From Leuctra nigra (Eukaryota > Arthropoda > Insecta > Plecoptera > Leuctridae): a stretch of DNA of 64,000 nt. Every line of letters begins with the position of its first letter. Positions within the stretch are counted from its first letter, which is position 1. Under the pieces are notes generated by a model that saw nothing but the letters and a program-made list of their open reading frames with translations, searched no databases and had not been told where the DNA came from. The position numbers and the translations under genes were made by a program. Below, in pieces: positions 29,869 to 41,078 of this stretch. Location of the stretch: contig OW203771.1 of NCBI GenBank assembly GCA_934045905.1, positions 20,468,069-20,532,068 of the forward strand, written 5' to 3'.

Positions 29869-31960
29869 TACCTAATCCCATCCCTGGAGGTTAAATGTCT
29901 TTTTGTCCAAATCGTTTAATGGATATTGAAAGGTATTTTTTTTAAAAAATGCGATAATTTAGGGAATTATAAGGATTTTTTTTATAAATTGGATTCTAAA
30001 AACACTATGATTTGTTTGACAGAATTAATATGCATATTTCAACGGCAATAATCATAATAGGTATAATGCTCATTTTACTCATATTCTTCAGTTTAGTTCT
30101 CGTTTGCCATTCAAATATTGTTTCTATTTCTGTTTGCCAGTACTCTGTTTTAAGTGAAAATAAAGTTGATGCCAGGAAATTGAAATATTGTCCCATTTGC
30201 ATAGATATAATGTTCTGATTTTGGAAATTAATCGTCTACCTGTTTAATTCGTCTGCACTGGAAAGGGAATAAGTTGTATCATAGAGGTAATGGTTGTATT
30301 GCATAGCTACTGGCTGATTTTCTGTCAACTCGCTGGCAGTCTTGGTTTTTGCTCATGCTCAATGACTGAGACAATGGGCTCGGAATCGCTTTTCCCCTCG
30401 GCGCACGCAGCCCCAAGTTGCCCGCAAGGCGCTCGCGTCCCCGACATGAATGTTTGCGAAGTTCGCCGGAGCTGAAAAAATTGTTATTTCTGTGGGGGAT
30501 CGGTCTCTTGGTCTTAGGCGTTTTGCGGTTGTATAATGTCATAACATTGTTCTGTCTACCGTGAATTATTAGCTACGGGAAATGAGCTGACTACATTATT
30601 CAACAACAATTTATTTACGCACAAGTTAATATGCAGTAGTTTTTTTTATTAATTGTTTTGAAATGTTCATAAAAGGAACACAATATTGTATGTCTTAGTT
30701 TTAATAGCAAAAAACAAAAATATTAATATAACCCACAATATTTCTGTACAACAGAGGTAAAACGCCCAATGTCCATTTTCTCGAAATTGCGTTGCACACT
30801 TTTGCAGGGTTTCCAGGCGGCCCATAAAACCCAAAACCCATTTTTCAGCATGTCAATTTATATGCACAATAATTCCCTCTTTTCTAGGTCTGACCCATAA
30901 AAAGAAGATAAATCTTTTCCACGTAATATTGTTCATTTATTAACATTGTATTAACTATTACACATCGCCGAAAACGGTCCAAAACGCATAGAAATGGTCC
31001 AAAAATACTGTTAAATCTCTAAATTGATGTGATGTCACCTGGAATCATGTGCTCTATAAAAATCAATTGCCTTTTGACATAGGTAAGTTAAAATATAGTT
31101 ACCTTGAAGAATTACAGAATGACTGTTTACACAATATCAAATTGTGATTAGGTGAACGAGGAATTATTGAATTTATAGCTCACCTAAAGAATAATTGAAA
31201 TGTACATCGAGAGGCCTTACCTCTGAGTTTCTCTGTAACCAGCACTTCGTTTTGTAGGTATCAGGTATCAGGTTGATATCAATCTACATTGTTAAATTCA
31301 GCCAGAAGTTATAGGAGAGTTGTGCGAATTTTATTCCCTTTGATACAATATAAAGCACAACACCTAAGCCACCATCCACCTTTTTCCACCTCAATTCCCT
31401 TTAAAACTCTTTCCCCCCCCTCGTAAATAATATCCCCATGTAAAGCAACCACCTCCGAAAACACGTCTCTAAACAACCCCCCAACCCCATCCCTTAAAGA
31501 CGGCGAAACAAATTCCCGAATCCAGCAGAAAATGAAATTAAGTTCTAAACTGGGGGGCGTTTAGGGCGCCATCTCACGGATAATGCATGCAAACATCGCT
31601 TGGCAGTCTCGCCCGCTGGGCCGGCTTTGCAGGCTACTAACTCGGAATTACCCCGCCAGCGTTATTTACCAAGGTGTCTGCATGTAGAGGGGTTGGGTTT
31701 CAGCAAGGATTACCTTGGGCTTTCTTTTATATTGCCAAAGCGGGCGTGTGGGTGTACAGAGCAATATGAAAAACGGATGGAATAAGGGAATCGTGTTCTG
31801 GGATATGTGATGGGGTTTTTGTGGATGTTTGTTGGATTGTTGATGACGTGTTTGACGCGTTGATGAGCGAGTTAAATGTTGTTGAAGGAGGCCGTTTACA
31901 TCTCCGAATGTGAAGTTTAGATATTTTTGTACTGGGCTATTGAAGAATCCTCCACGTAAA
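29869..31960. other. Non-coding stretch, 2.1 kb
   Basis: No gene is supported. A C-rich run (31400-31500) and a GC-balanced island at about 31550-31690 (GGATAATGCATGCAAACATC, containing an octamer/POU-like ATGCAAA) could be regulatory. The sequence TGACGCGTTGATGAGCGAG at 31849-31867 is an isolated match to the Helitron-like terminus. Confidence 0.3.
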
Positions 31961-32365
31961 TATACATAAAAAAACACTTCGTGTAAAAATACCAGCCAAG
32001 TCTCTTCTACTAAAAAAAATATATGAAATCTAAAAATTCTGCACTGAAAAGTAATGATATCAAAAAATTTGCCAAGTCAAAACTTTATTTGAAAATCAAA
32101 AAATACTTGGCGCATCGTGTATATTAATAGCTTAGAAGTATAGGCCAGATATAAAATATACATAAAATAAACAAACATATAGTATACCCAAAATGCCCTA
32201 AAAAATCGATGCGCCAAGTATTTTTTGATTTTCAAATAAAGTTTTGACTTGGCAAATTTTTTGATATCATTACTTTTCAGTGCAGAATTTTTAGATTTCA
32301 TATATTTTTTTTAGTAGAAGAGACTTGGCTGGTATTTTTACACGAAGTGTTTTTTTATGGGGATA
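31961..32365. repeat. 405-bp foldback of composite repeat 3
   Basis: The arms contain CACTTCGTGTAAAAATACCA, CAAGTCTCTTCTACT and ACTTGGCGCATCG, with complementary partners ending in TTATGGGGATA. The loop (32120-32205) holds ATA-rich sequence. Confidence 0.88.
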
Positions 32366-33548
32366 TCACTCCTTTTTTTAGTTTATTCTAACAACTTGTG
32401 ACACATATGAAATGAACCATTACTAAATTCTTTTAAAAATCATCACCCTTTACAATTTGGTTACCACTAATGAATAGCAGCGTATAGTCCTAATTAATTG
32501 CTTTAAATGATCTTTCACGAAGAATAGCAAAGGTTTCATTCCAATCAGTCAACCCAGTTCCGAGATATGGCAACACTTCGGTTTTCAAAATGGCTGCTGA
32601 ACTTTCTGCAATGCCACATAGAATTTATTTCTATAAATGATGTGTATCATTTTAAGCTTTTTGAATATGTATTTATTGTATAGGAGGGAATTATAATAAT
32701 TTATACATTTGAATGACGTCATTTCCGGTCTCATAAATAAGAACATTCTATTTGTACTGTTCATATTCCATAGAGATGGCCTTCCGAATCGTTTGGCGCT
32801 AGTTTCATACCGATTTGTCTACCAGTTTTTGAGATATGACGTTACTTCCGGTTTAAAAATGGCGGCTGAAATCTCTGACCCCTTGAAGTATACTTTAAAC
32901 ATGATTACAATTTTATAAGCTGTCTCAAATAGTATATTTATTGCATCAAAATAAAAATTTGTGAGTTAATTAAAATGTGTGACGTCATTTCCGGTTTAGG
33001 TATGGGAAACTGCAAATATAATTGATGATAATACATAAAGTTGACCGTCTAAGTTGTTTTGCGCTGGTTTCGTTGAAATCTAATTAGCCGTTATTGAGAT
33101 ATGATGTCACTTCCGGTTTCAAAATGGCGGCTTCCGGTTGGTTTTATAACAAGTCACATGAGACGTCAAAAGTACATACGTTACATAAATATCAAAATAA
33201 TCGGATCAACCTTTGTTGCCAAAAAGCCAATCGATGTATTTCAAATTTCATTACGTCATTTCCGGTTTCTTTAACATAATGTTTAGTCTTTTGCTACTTA
33301 TCATGCATATAGATGACCGTTTGAATCGTTTGGCGCAATTTTCGTTCCAATCGGTCCAGCCGTTGACGAGATATGACGTCACTTCCGGTTTCAAAATGGC
33401 GGCACAAAAAATTCATGGGGTGAAGGTTAAATCAGACGCCAAAAGTGCACACGTGGTAAAAATGTGGGATCAATCGGTTTAGCCGTTTAGGCTGTGGCCT
33501 GTTTACCGGATTTGAATTCCAGGAGACTACTACTACTACTACTACTGA
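31961..33548 (-). mobile_element. Composite repeat copy 3, main part (four motif units)
   Basis: The foldback end (31961-32365) lies first on the plus strand, so the element is reversed relative to copies 1 and 2. The body is the longest of the four, with units near 32590, 32840, 33103 and 33373. Each has a variant of the TGACGTCACTTCCGG, then AAAATGGCGGC module; intervening CRE-ETS half-units (TGACGTCATTTCCGG) lie near 32715, 32982 and 33254. The sequence then diverges at the TTAGGCTGTGGC position and meets an (ACT)n/(ATT)n run. The missing hairpin end resumes at 34989. Confidence 0.7.
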
Positions 33549-34988
33549 GATTATTATTATTATTACTAGAGGGACCCGTCATGTAAAACATGACCAATGT
33601 GCACCAGTGAGTTATGCGTAAATATAAAACGACAGCAATATTTGTCAGCAGAGTGTGCGTCGTTAATACATTTGACGTCGTTGATGACCCAATCTTAACA
33701 GAAAACGTTAAAAAATGAGGAACGAAGAAAAGCAATTTGATCATACCTATTATGGTAAAACAATTTCATATAAGTTTTCAAATTTACACCAGAGTATTCG
33801 TACTAAGTAAAAATAAGAAGAAAAACAATGTATGCGCCGTAAAAAAAATAAATATATATATTCATTACGTTGATACCGTGACCTGATGCCCACGGCATTT
33901 TCTTCATTTGTTATGCTATTACATGTTATCTACGGCTTCATTATATTATACGTTCCTCAGATGTAGGGCGGAAGTAAATTTGTTTGATTTGCGGTGCACA
34001 ATTTTGGATTGTAATCAAGCTCTATCAAGTACCGTTTCACTGATGTTAACAAATAACGTTATATTGAAGTATTCTCTTACAATAACTCATGTCACCATTA
34101 CAAATGATTGGTTGATGTCAGAAATACTGTTCATATTGAAATGGACTTCAGCCGTTCTACCACTAATTAAAGTATAGATATTCAGTTAACAATGTAAAAC
34201 TTAAACATTGGTGCTTCAAACTTTATCAACAGCAACATGAATTCGTTGTCAATACATGACTCAATACAGACCACTCTACGAAATAAGAAACGACTGAAAA
34301 TGATTAATCTAACAACATTATTTAAAAACTTCGTCGGTTAGTTGGTTTGAGGGTTACAGAACCGTGTTGATTAAATGTAGGAAGAAAATAATACGTTTGA
34401 TCGTTTGCAAATTGCATCTTGAGGCCAATGTTAAAAATCTATCGGCTTTGTTTGGTTTTCATGGCCCTCTAAAATACAGATCAAATGAAATTTTTTAAAA
34501 ATTACACTTTGACGTTTCTTGGAGTAAAGAAGTTTTCTATGTAATGTCTCTTTTGAACGGTTATTATGTGTTATAGTAGATTTTTTACACACTCAAAGGG
34601 ATAAGGATTACGTTTTAGGTAAGTTATGGTTATTTCTTTACTTTGCGAAGGCAAAAGACGTATTTTTAGACACGATTGGCAATGAAAGGCCACCATTTTA
34701 AATACAAAATAGTGCCGTTTTCAATATAATGTAAAGATTTGGACAGTTATTCTGTGTTAAAATACATTTCTTATAAACACAAAGGGATAAGGATTGCCAT
34801 TTAGGTAAGTTTCAGTTATTTATTTATGCACAAAGAGCAGAAGATGTATTTTGGACATGATTTGGGCAATGTAACGTCGACCATTTTAATTTTAAATACA
34901 ACATAGAGAGTGTGCGCACGAAATTGAGAGGATGCGCGCGCAGGCGTTCCTGACACACAGACAGAACTGCGTAACTATAAGTAAGATT
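33549..34988. other. About 1.4 kb insertion within composite repeat 3, with a diverged tandem duplication
   Basis: Composite repeat copy 3 is collinear with the others on both sides, so this block is extra. ATTATTATTAT stands near both borders. Inside, about 34560-34745 and 34746-34930 are two diverged copies (each with a CAAAGGGATAAGGATT block and a GACACGATT/GGACATGATT block). No TIR or ORF is found, and the nature is unknown. Confidence 0.45.
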
Positions 34989-35274
34989 ATTATTATGAAA
35001 ACCGCCCTAAAACACTGTTTTCACGGCCCTCTAGCGCGCAAAGGGCGTAACCTATTGTTCCCAAATTTGGTATATGTTGTAGGGGGGGGGGGGGGGGGCA
35101 TAGCTCGAAATTAAGATATATCGCAACAATGTGAGATTTTCCAATTTTAAGATCCAGTAGGCCGAAAATGCCACTTTGATGCTTACAGTAAAAGTGGGTT
35201 TGCTCCAGCCTTTTTAAATGAGTGTGTGCGCGCGCCGTACGACTTGGCTGGCGTGGAGCGACCGCTCCACTAGA
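34989..35274 (-). mobile_element. Composite repeat copy 3, hairpin end
   Basis: It contains TTGGTATATGTTGTAGG, a poly(G) run (35083-35098), CCAGTAGGCCGAAAATGCCA, GTACGACTTGGCTGGC and the terminal hairpin GTGGAGCGACCGCTCCAC followed by TAGA. It matches the first 330 bp of copy 2 reversed. Confidence 0.75.
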
Positions 35275-35726
35275 TTTAGGAAAGATTTTCATAAATATCG
35301 ACTAAATTATAAATCTGCTCCTGGGAGTCAAAATAGAAGTGGACTCCACCCCTTGATCCGATAATATATTGGATACCACGGTTGATAAAACAAACAGAAT
35401 ATAAGTGTAGAATCAGCTGACAGCCGTTCGATACATATTGGGGAATTTCACATTATTAAATAGAATGTAGGTGTATATAGGTAACCAAGTTGAGCTAGGT
35501 AGGTACTCAAAATCTGTCAAAAAACGGATTCAAATGACTTTTCATGTACAATTAATATGGTAGGTACATCAGTTTGTCAGTGAATTTTTACGAAGTATGT
35601 AGTCATGATTTGGTATCTGCCATAATTTTTCGAAATTTACTGATTTTTTCAGAACCGGTTAAAGTGCTATCCCTATGTACTAGGCTAATGTTTAAAATGT
35701 CATCTGCTGCATACACGGAATTCAAC

Positions 35727-36008
35727 CCCCGTAAGAATGTAGCGCTCTCACTATATTTCTTCCCCATAAGAATGTAGCGCACTCACTATATTTCTTCCCC
35801 GTAAGAATGTAGCGCACTCACTATATTTCTTCCCCGTAAGAATGTAGCGCACTCACTATATTTCTTCCCCATAAGAATGTAGCGCACTCACTATATTTCT
35901 TCCCCATAAGAATGAAGCGCACTCACTATATTTCTTCCCCGTAAGAATGAAGCGCACTCACTATATTTCTTCCCCGTAAGAATGTAGCGCACTCAATATA
36001 TTTCTTCC
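35727..36008. repeat. Tandem array, 35-bp unit, 8 copies
   Basis: The unit contains CCCC(G/A)TAAGAATG(T/A)AG, CGCACTCACTATATTTCTT. Unit starts are spaced exactly 35 bp (35731, 35766, 35801, 35836, 35871, 35906, 35941, 35976). Only a few positions vary, so the array is young or homogenised. The array ends at a GACGCGTGGG boundary. Spacers are not unique, so this is a minisatellite and not a CRISPR. Confidence 0.97.
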
Positions 36009-36716
36009 GACGCGTGGGCAACGCTTGAGATCTTCGCGAGCGTAAGAAGGCGGCTATAATTCACAGCGCCGTGTTGTTTCTCCCTGCTAATCCCGGATCT
36101 TCTTAATTCCTGGGTCGTATTAGAGCCCTACGTCACTCGCGTCGTGTTGTGGTCCAGACGCAGGGATGCTGCACGCTTAGGGTGGAGCAGTTGCAAGATT
36201 ACACGAGATTTATGTGCTGGATGACTGGAGGCTCCGTGAGTGTGTGACGGAAGAAGAAAATGTGGTTAAGATGTGCGTTTTCTCTCTGGAACACGGTGGA
36301 ATTTACAGAAAAGGTTTTTTTTGGTTGCGTTTATTTTTGGTTAGTTGTCGAAAATTCAGTTAAAGTAAAATTAACCATGCAAACTTTTCTATAACTTTAT
36401 TTTAGACTCTCGATTCACGGCCATGTGGATTAACGTTGCACCAAATCGGATTCCAGCGGAGTCGGGTATTTTAAAATTATAGAATTGGGCCACGGTTTAC
36501 CGGATTTAGTTTAGGTAAATGTATTTTTTAGCTTCTGTTTCAAAATCTCTTACAAAGTGGGTGGATGAGTTGTAGATTTAATTTTACAACTTTAGTATTG
36601 TGGAGTTGCAAATATTGTAGCGATTCTACAAATGGTGGCATATGTTGGATTATTGAAAAGTGAAAAGCGAGATTTTAAGTAGGTACACTTAAATAAATGT
36701 TAATATTAATTCGTAG
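36009..36716. other. Non-coding stretch
   Basis: No gene is supported. A short motif, ACAAATGGTGGCATATGTTG (36630), recurs at several distant places (see findings). The region 36190-36260 resembles 37410-37480. Confidence 0.35.
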
Positions 36717-37353
36717 TAGGGATGGCACTTTTACCGGGTCTGAAAAAATCGGTAAATTTTACCGGTAAATTTACCGGTCAGGGGTAAATTTTGAAAAATG
36801 ATGGCAGATACCAATTCATGACTATACCAAATACAAAAATTACCCTACTTTATTATTTGATCAATTAACAAAGATTACCGCAGTCAGGACAATAACAATA
36901 CCTACATCTATAATCAATGTTAATAATGACAATACTCCATATTGATAAGGGATGATATAGCCGAATAGCATTGATTCGACCAATCTAGTGTAGGCTATGC
37001 CATGCTGCCTGTGCTATTCTCACCAATTTGATCAAGTTACAATCTGTGTCTGCTACACAAGCAAACCTGAAGAGAGATTCCGACATTGGAAGTAATGGTA
37101 TATGGATGGATGGAGTTATCATTCTGAATGATCGAGGACAACCAAAAATCAACGTAAAATATGCCTAACTGCTAATTTTGTCACACTGATGTTTACTTAT
37201 AGTTTTTACTTAAAATTTGATATCTACATTCATACATTGGAGAGGATAAAAAAAACAAAATTTACCATTTTTTTACCGGTAAATTAATAATTGGTAAATT
37301 TACCGGTAAATTTACCTTAATTTACCGGTAAATTTTACCGGGTGCCATCCCTA
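36717..37353. mobile_element. Non-autonomous hAT-like element with 8-bp target duplication
   Basis: This 637-bp element is bounded by TAGGGATGGCAC and GTGCCATCCCTA. The direct repeat ATTCGTAG flanks it exactly (36709-36716 and 37354-37361). An 8-bp duplication with a short TIR of this form is the hallmark of hAT transposons. The subterminal regions carry repeated ACCGGTAAATTTACCGG-type palindromes on both sides, plausible transposase-binding sites. No transposase is encoded. The central part (36850-37240) is unique AT-rich DNA. Confidence 0.93.
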
Positions 37354-38053
37354 ATTCGTAGGCACTGTTGTGCTCGAGACTGTGCTTAGTTTGGTTAGGT
37401 TGAATCCGTTACAAGATTGCACGTGAATTTATATCCTTGAAAACACGAGGTTTCCAAAAGTGTATGACGGAAAAGAAATTATTCTACCAATTTAAGGCGT
37501 GTTTTTAGTATCTGCAACACGTGCGATGGGGAGAATATTCTTTCGGATACTCGCAGCTTTTCAACTCTGTCAAAAGTCACTTTGAAGCTAAAACTCAAAC
37601 TAAGCTCAGGATTCGGTTAAATTACATAAGATAAGATCTAAAATTCTTGCATCTACGTTTCATCAGCTCAATTCAAATTATGGCCGAAACTTAATTTCAC
37701 GAATGTCACAATTATGGATAAGTTTCAGAAATTATCTGAGTCTACAATTGGTGGCAGATGTTGGATAATAAAATTTATTTATATTATGAAACGTAAAGCT
37801 TTCTAACACGAAAAAAATAAAATACCATTCATCGAGTACAAACAAATCTTAAACTTTAATTGAAAAATGAAATTCTGAAATTTATAAAAAGTACGTACCT
37901 TGGAGGATCTAGATTAAAGATTTTGTTAACACATACATTTCCCTTAATCTTGCCGCCGATCCTAACGTCTCCCCTAACAGTACATAAAGCATGTCCACGC
38001 AAGAAAAACAGTCTCCGAATGAAATAAGAGTAACCTCACTGAAATTTACAGCC
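37354..38053. other. Non-coding stretch
   Basis: No coding frame is supported. ATTGGTGGCAGATGTTGGAT at 37743-37762 belongs to the dispersed short motif noted in findings. Confidence 0.35.
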
Positions 38054-38638
38054 GGCGAAGACACATGAGAGCGGCCATGCATAAGATAGCCGCCATTTAA
38101 CCCCGTGGAACACAACACTAGGTGATGTACTGCGTGCACTAATACAACTCGAGTTGATAGTGACACGGCCGTTACTGGTCTCCATGTTGTTTCTTAGCAT
38201 CAGGCGAAGACACATGAGAGCGGCCATGCATAAGATAGCCGCCATTTAACCCCGTGGAACACAACACTAGGTGATGTTCTGCGTGCACTAATACAACTCG
38301 AGTTGATAGTGACACGGCCGTTACTGGTCTCCATGTTGTTTCTTAGCATCAGGCGAAGACACACGAGAGCGGCCATGCATAAGATAGCCGCCATTTAACC
38401 CCGTGGAACACAACACTAGGTGATGTACTGCGTGCACTAATACAACTCGAGTTGATAGTGACACGGCCGTTACTGGTCTCCATGTTGTTTCTTAGCATCA
38501 GGCGAAGACACATGAGAGCGGCCATGCATAAGATAGCCGCCATTTAACACCGTGGAACACAACACTAGGTGATGTACTGCGTGCACTAATACAACTCGAG
38601 TTGATAGTGACACGGCCGTTACTGGTCTCCATGTTGTT
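38054..38638. repeat. Tandem array, 149-bp unit, about 3.9 copies
   Basis: Units start at 38054, 38203, 38352 and 38501, exactly 149 bp apart. Differences are single bases only (for example CACATGAG or CACACGAG, TGATGTACTG or TGATGTTCTG). Each unit has a GCCGCCATTTAA block, ACTCGAGTTGATAGTGACAC and GGTCTCCATGTTGTT. Each holds a 60-70 codon minus-strand frame, but 149 is not a multiple of three, so no continuous repeat protein exists. The near-identity suggests recent expansion. Confidence 0.97.
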
Positions 38639-38935
38639 TATAGTGCAGTTAATCACCACATTTTGTAGACGATATTTCTGCTTTATTTTAAATTTAATTT
38701 TTTTAGCTGATTTTCGCACAGAATCTCACGTTCTATTAATTAAATTTTGTCTCCCGAATTTCCTCTTTTTTAAAAAAAAATATGCATATTTTCTTTTATT
38801 TTAGAAGTTATATGCATATAGAAAAATGAACTACGTAATTTTGTTGAAATTAGACACAAATATTGCATTTAAGTTAACAATTACTAGGTTCCTGTTAATT
38901 GCACCAGTTAATTGCAATTTGTATTTATTTTTTGT

Positions 38936-39070
38936 CTGGGGCTTAACGTCGCACTGTTCTGCAGCGAGGCTAATGGCGACGGATGAATGATTATGATGAT
39001 GATTGGGAGATGATGGTGAACAGTAGGTAAGAATGGAAGGTGGGAAGGAGGCGGTCGTGATTTGTCCTTA
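38936..39070 (-). repeat. SINE 3' portion
   Basis: GGGGCTTAACGTCGCACTGT, TCTGCAGCGAGGCTAATGGC, GATGAATGATTATGATGATG and GTGGGAAGGAGGCGGTCGTG follow in order, the reverse of the 62141 copy's body. The head is missing. Confidence 0.7.
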
Positions 39071-39499
39071 ATTTGCGCTATTTTCACTTTTTCGTCGAGT
39101 TTGAAAACAATTAATCTATAAGTTATGTATTTTCTTAATTTTATGTTCGGAACAAGACATTTTTCCGCAAACTAGTTTCATTAATACAAATAAATTTTAT
39201 TAGTCACTTAAAACTTTATACTCGAGGATTCCTTAGATAAGTGGGAAAGACATTTACATTTTTTGGCCACTTCGTTCATTACCTATAATATGGCTTAAGA
39301 AGAAAATGAAAAGCTCTTTAAATGCTCAGATTGATATTAATCCAGAATTATATTTGTATGATTGATTACTGCTCCAGAATATTTTCCAGTTTGCGCGTAT
39401 CTACACCAGTAACGGCTGGTTCCGTACACCCTGATATATGCACAAGAAGGATGGAGACAGGAATGCCAACATGCTAGGAATTAATGGAGTTTCATTAAG

Positions 39500-39625
39500 G
39501 TTTAACGACGCACGCGCCTAATGGCGTCGGTGAATAATTATGATTGGAAAGTGACGATCTAGAGTGAGAAATGCTGCGCTGTAACAGAATCTTAAACTAG
39601 GAGGGCGGTGATTAGAGGACCATGT
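39500..39625 (-). repeat. Diverged SINE 3' portion
   Basis: GGTTTAACGACGCACGCGCC, TAATGGCGTCGGTGAATAAT and GATTGGAAAGTGACG align with the copy at 38936 but are more decayed. Confidence 0.5.
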
Positions 39626-39820
39626 GACGTACATAGTCACACTGTCATGAAATAACTTCAACCATTAAGGGTCATTTTCGAGTAACAAGGTATTGGAATT
39701 TAAACCTTGTTGCTAATGGCAATATACAATTAAAGTATACTGTATTGATTGTCGTATTTTTGTAATTGTGTTAAAAATATAATTTCTGAGTTGACATCTC
39801 CGATCTAGAATGAATTTTTT

Positions 39821-40010
39821 GTACACTTGGCCAAAGTAAAACGGTATTTGAGCGAAACGGATTGGCTGCTGGTCAGGTTCCTTGTCAATCAATCCTTGTT
39901 GTTATCAATGATATCAGAGTAATCCTACTGCAGTTCGATGACGAGTTAGCACAGACTTCATGGGATGATGCCACCAAACCTTGTCAGCCAATCATTTTCT
40001 TTCGAAAGAA
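39821..40010. mobile_element. Degenerate GTACACTC MITE
   Basis: It starts GTACACTTGGCC and contains AAACGGTATTTGAGCG, GATTGGCTGCTGGTCAGG and TTCTTTCGAAAGAACC near its end. The right TIR is lost, close to the start of the next Helitron-like element. Confidence 0.65.
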
Positions 40011-40099
40011 CCTCTAAATAACCTCTAAATTAGGGTATTTTGGAACCTTAAAACTACATCTTGCAGCTAAAGTTTGTTGTAACGACTGTACCTAGTATA

Positions 40100-41078
40100 C
40101 TAGGAAAACGCTCTGAGTAACGCGTTGATGAGCGAGAACGGATACGCGCAACACCTCGAACCGAAATTTGTTTATCGAAAATGTCATTAAAAGCCAATAA
40201 TTCTTGAATTTTGTCACAGACTTGTATGAAAATCTCCAACAATTCCTAAAATATTGGTCCCAATAACCACGCAAAGTTTTAAGTTGATCGATTGAACCTT
40301 TATGATTGAACGATTCCTTGTTAATTTCCAAAAATCACAGGATATCGTTCAAAAAAATTTTAAACGGTCATATCAGTTTCGTAATATACGTTTGAAAGTT
40401 TCTGCTCTAACAACCTTGAAGTGAAGATTCGAAGATGCCGTGAAATATGAAATTCGAGAAGTATGATAGCCAACACGCAAAATATCCGTAAACTGTCAAT
40501 AACTTTTGAATTTAAGCACAGTTTAGTCTGAAAATTGTCAAAAATACAGATAATGTTAGACCCGATGACCATGCAAATATTAAGTTGATCGGTCAAACGG
40601 TTCTGGTTTAAATTTCAAAAAGCACATAAAATATTTTTTAAATTTTAACCAATGGGAGGATTTGGCAGAAAATTTGTAAAATAAGAGACAATGTTAATGT
40701 TAATGACCATGCAAAATATAAGGTCATTATAATACATAATATTATAACATTACATAATAATAATACATAACATTATAATATTATTATATTTTAGGAAATA
40801 TAATACATTTGTCGAAGTCCATTTTCATTTTTTAGCCTATCAGGAGATGTTTATTTAAATTTCAACCAATTAATGGATTTCAAAAAAATTAGGGTCTGCA
40901 AACAGAGAAGGTTGGTTTTACATGTGTGCAAAATTTCAGATCTATAGGTGAAACGGTGCGACCTGTGTATCGGCTATTAGCAGCCAAAAACAAAAACAAA
41001 AACAAAAACAAAAACAAAAAAACAGAGGTCCGTGCCAAAAGAGCCAAAAGGAGACGCTCGCTTCGCTCGCTCAATTAT
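40100..41078 (-). mobile_element. Helitron-like element, inverted copy of the 9.9 kb one
   Basis: CTAG lies at 40100-40103 (minus-strand 3' end, host T next), followed by GGAAAACGCTCTGAGTAACG and the rest of the hairpin block. The other end is GACGCTCGCTTCGCTCGCTC, then AATTA, at 41054-41078. Inner blocks such as GTGAAACGGTGCGACC and CAACACCTCGAACCGAAATT match 9934-10825 in reverse. A short insertion of repeated ATAATACATAA (40730-40800) and an (AAACAA)n run (40986-41020) distinguish this copy. Confidence 0.65.

Larger units (their letters stand above)
38639..39820. other. Non-coding stretch with two SINE fragments
   Basis: It contains the SINE tails at 38936-39070 and 39500-39625. The rest is AT-rich without recognised content. 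Confidence 0.4.

Noticed and set aside
35727..36008. Possible CRISPR-like array
   Set aside because: The 35-bp units are directly adjacent without unique spacers and the genome is eukaryotic.
38036..38719. Series of similar minus-strand ORFs (MAAILCMAAL...)
   Set aside because: Each is one 149-bp tandem unit read in the same frame; the period is not a multiple of three and no continuous protein results.
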